Source: Desulfotignum sp. (GTDB lineage: Bacteria; Desulfobacterota; Desulfobacteria; Desulfobacterales; Desulfobacteraceae). From it: a stretch of 8,372 nucleotides of DNA. This document shows, piece by piece, positions 7,701 through 8,372 of this stretch (the stretch's first letter is position 1; each line of letters opens with the position of its first letter). Made by a program: the position numbers and the translations under genes. The stretch is from positions 1 to 8,372 of the forward strand of contig JAIPDY010000138.1 in NCBI GenBank assembly GCA_021737445.1, given 5' to 3'. Below the pieces are notes generated by a model. That model ran no database searches. It was not told the DNA's origin and saw nothing but the letters and a program-made list of their open reading frames with translations.

Positions 7701-7889
7701 TGAGATAATTCACATGGCACAGTCATTGGTCGGAAAGGTCTTGTCCAGCTGGGCCATGACACCGCCGATGGACGGGCCCTTTTCCACCAGATAGACATAA
7801 AATCCGGAGTTCGCAAGATCCAGTGCCGACAGCATGCCGGAAATACCGCCGCCAACCACCACTACTGATCCGGTCTTTTTTGATTCCAT
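4797..7889 (-). CDS. hdrA: HdrA-type flavin iron-sulfur subunit, tandem form, selenoprotein (in-frame TGA read as Sec60)
   Basis: A 1030-residue HdrA-family FAD protein, the flavin-bearing core of heterodisulfide reductase-like electron-bifurcating complexes. ATG at 7889 follows AGGAGA (7904-7899). An FAD Rossmann motif VVVVGGGISGM is at 9-19; TGA at 7712-7710 falls in N-D-C-A-M-U-I-I-S-P, where relatives have Cys, and the frame continues to the next methionine at residue 95. Two 4Fe-4S sites follow (Cys109/112/115/119; Cys156/164/167/171), then a CVGSR...YCSSVCC block (270-289). A second HdrA-like half has its own Rossmann motif (VMVVGGGLAGM, 614-624) and CVGSR...YCSRVCC (765-781). The C-terminus is a ferredoxin with Cys960/963/966/970 and Cys994/997/1000/1004. 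Ordinary HdrA is about 650 residues, so this is an extended tandem form. The second half has no residue matching Sec60. First gene of the operon; no hdrB or hdrC is adjacent. QmoA/QmoB relatives share many motifs, but the Sec motif and neighbours favour HdrA. Confidence 0.94.
7677..7694 (-). promoter_or_regulatory. SECIS-like hairpin for hdrA Sec60
   Basis: Starting 16 nt after the TGA, the mRNA folds into a 7-bp stem CUGGUCG/CGGCCGG (two G-U pairs) with the tetraloop AGGU. The loop resembles the AGGU of the E. coli fdhF SECIS apical loop, and the distance from UGA to the loop is in the accepted bacterial range. This strongly supports selenocysteine insertion rather than termination at 7712-7710. 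Confidence 0.82.
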
Positions 7890-7990
7890 TTGTTTGTCTC
7901 TCCTGTTTAGTTCATAAAAACAACATCAGCCAAATTCAAAACAGCCAACCCTTTGAGATTGCTGTTATATTCATATCCTGATTGTCTCTT

Positions 7991-8012
7991 TTAATTAATT
8001 GTTATTAATTAA
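7991..8012. repeat. AT-only 9-bp perfect inverted repeat at the hdrA promoter
   Basis: TTAATTAAT (7991-7999) and ATTAATTAA (8004-8012) are exact inverse complements around TGTT. The site sits just downstream of the predicted hdrA -10 box, about where transcription begins, and overlaps the -35 region of the predicted miaA promoter. It is a candidate operator for a repressor of hdrA, but low complexity makes chance palindromes more likely here. Confidence 0.45.
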
Positions 8013-8028
8013 AAAATTATGTTATAAA
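7999..8028 (+). promoter_or_regulatory. Possible miaA promoter overlapping the hdrA promoter
   Basis: On the plus strand TTGTTA (7999-8004, 4/6 match to -35) is followed after 18 bp by TATAAA (8023-8028, 5/6 match to -10). Transcription would start near 8035, about 48 nt before the miaA ATG. Its -10 overlaps the -10 of hdrA on the other strand, so the two would compete for polymerase. The AT-rich setting makes chance matches easy. Confidence 0.35.
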
Positions 8029-8050
8029 ACCATCTGCCAAATAATGTCAA
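8021..8050 (-). promoter_or_regulatory. Sigma70-type promoter of the hdrA-flxA operon
   Basis: On the minus strand the -35 box TTGACA (8050-8045) matches consensus fully and is followed after 18 bp by TATAAC (8026-8021), a 5/6 match to the -10 box. Transcription would start near 8014, leaving a leader of about 125 nt before the hdrA ATG at 7889. The leader has no obvious terminator-like hairpin. Confidence 0.78.
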
Positions 8051-8082
8051 CCATTATTGAAGAAAACCACCCTCTTTGATTC

Positions 8083-8372
8083 ATGGAAAAAATCATCACC
8101 ATATGCGGTCCCACAGGCATCGGCAAAACCGGTTTTGCCATTGCCCTGGCACATGCATGCAACGCAGAGATTATAGGGGCCGACTCCATGCAGATATATA
8201 AATATATGGATATCGGCACAGCCAAACCGGATGCCCGGGAGATGGCCCGGGCCCCCCATCATCTGGTGGATTTTCTTGACCCGGCCAGAGAGTTTGATGC
8301 CGGGCAGTACGCTGACATGGCAGTTAAAAAAATTGAAACCATCACCCAGAAGGGCAGAATGCCCATTGTTGC
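8083..8372 (+). CDS. miaA: tRNA dimethylallyltransferase MiaA (5' part only)
   Basis: The first 96 codons of MiaA, which transfers a dimethylallyl group from DMAPP to N6 of A37 in tRNAs reading U-starting codons. The P-loop GPTGIGKT is at 9-16. DSMQIYKYMDIGTAKP (35-50) is the family signature, with the Asp of DSMQ expected to be catalytic, and HHLVDFLDP (59-67) and FDAGQYADMA (72-81) follow as in other MiaA proteins. An in-frame stop lies two codons upstream of the ATG, so the start is fixed; no strong Shine-Dalgarno is visible. The gene continues past the right edge and is transcribed divergently from hdrA, with no evident functional link. Confidence 0.97.
   Translation, partial: MEKIITICGPTGIGKTGFAIALAHACNAEIIGADSMQIYKYMDIGTAKPDAREMARAPHHLVDFLDPAREFDAGQYADMAVKKIETITQKGRMPIV

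Noticed and set aside
1..8372. CRISPR arrays, tRNA or rRNA genes, insertion sequences, phage or defence genes
   Set aside because: No spaced direct repeats, cloverleaf-like sequences, transposase motifs or mobile-element ends were seen on either strand.

Overview
The window reads as chromosome of an anaerobic sulfate reducer of the Desulfobacterota, most likely Desulfobacterales. This rests on gene content: a canonical DsrC with both redox cysteines, an AhbA-type siroheme decarboxylase, and an HdrA/Flox-type flavin and iron-sulfur electron-transfer operon that uses selenocysteine. The species call is inference, since no 16S or other phylogenetic marker is complete here.

Layout. All genes except the last lie on the minus strand. 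From the right: miaA (plus strand, 5' part only) and hdrA diverge from a 193-bp intergenic region with facing promoters. Reading leftward on the minus strand, the operon runs hdrA (7889-4797), mvhD/flxD (4782-4357), a 4Fe-4S protein with an FrhB-like N-terminus (4345-3383), a second 4Fe-4S dicluster protein (3363-2311), and an FAD/NAD(P)/2Fe-2S flavoprotein flxA (2289-1444). Gaps are 11 to 21 bp, usually with a good Shine-Dalgarno. Next comes dsrC (1274-957) with its own sigma70-like promoter and a strong terminator. Then follow a 52-bp near-perfect inverted repeat, ahbA (793-338), and the start of a nitrilase-superfamily hydrolase (341-1, cut by the window edge) that overlaps ahbA by ATGA.

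The central observation is that the first two operon genes each contain an in-frame TGA that is best read as selenocysteine. In hdrA it is codon 60 (7712-7710), and in mvhD it is codon 67 (4584-4582). Both replace a family cysteine in a well-conserved motif, the homology continues unbroken through the TGA, and a SECIS-like hairpin follows each one at the expected distance. A standard gene caller would start hdrA at 7607, losing the first FAD-binding motif, and would cut mvhD to 66 residues.

How the genes may work together (inference from family knowledge): FlxA exchanges electrons with NAD(P)H through FAD and a 2Fe-2S cluster. The two 4Fe-4S proteins relay them to MvhD/FlxD, which docks on HdrA, the flavin subunit that bifurcates or confurcates electrons in related complexes. 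No hdrB or hdrC is present in the window, so the high-potential partner is unknown. DsrC directly downstream is a suggestive but unproven link to the sulfur pathway. No stretch over 300 bp lacks a gene; the three intergenic regions (794-956, 1275-1443, 7890-8082) are described through their regulatory features.
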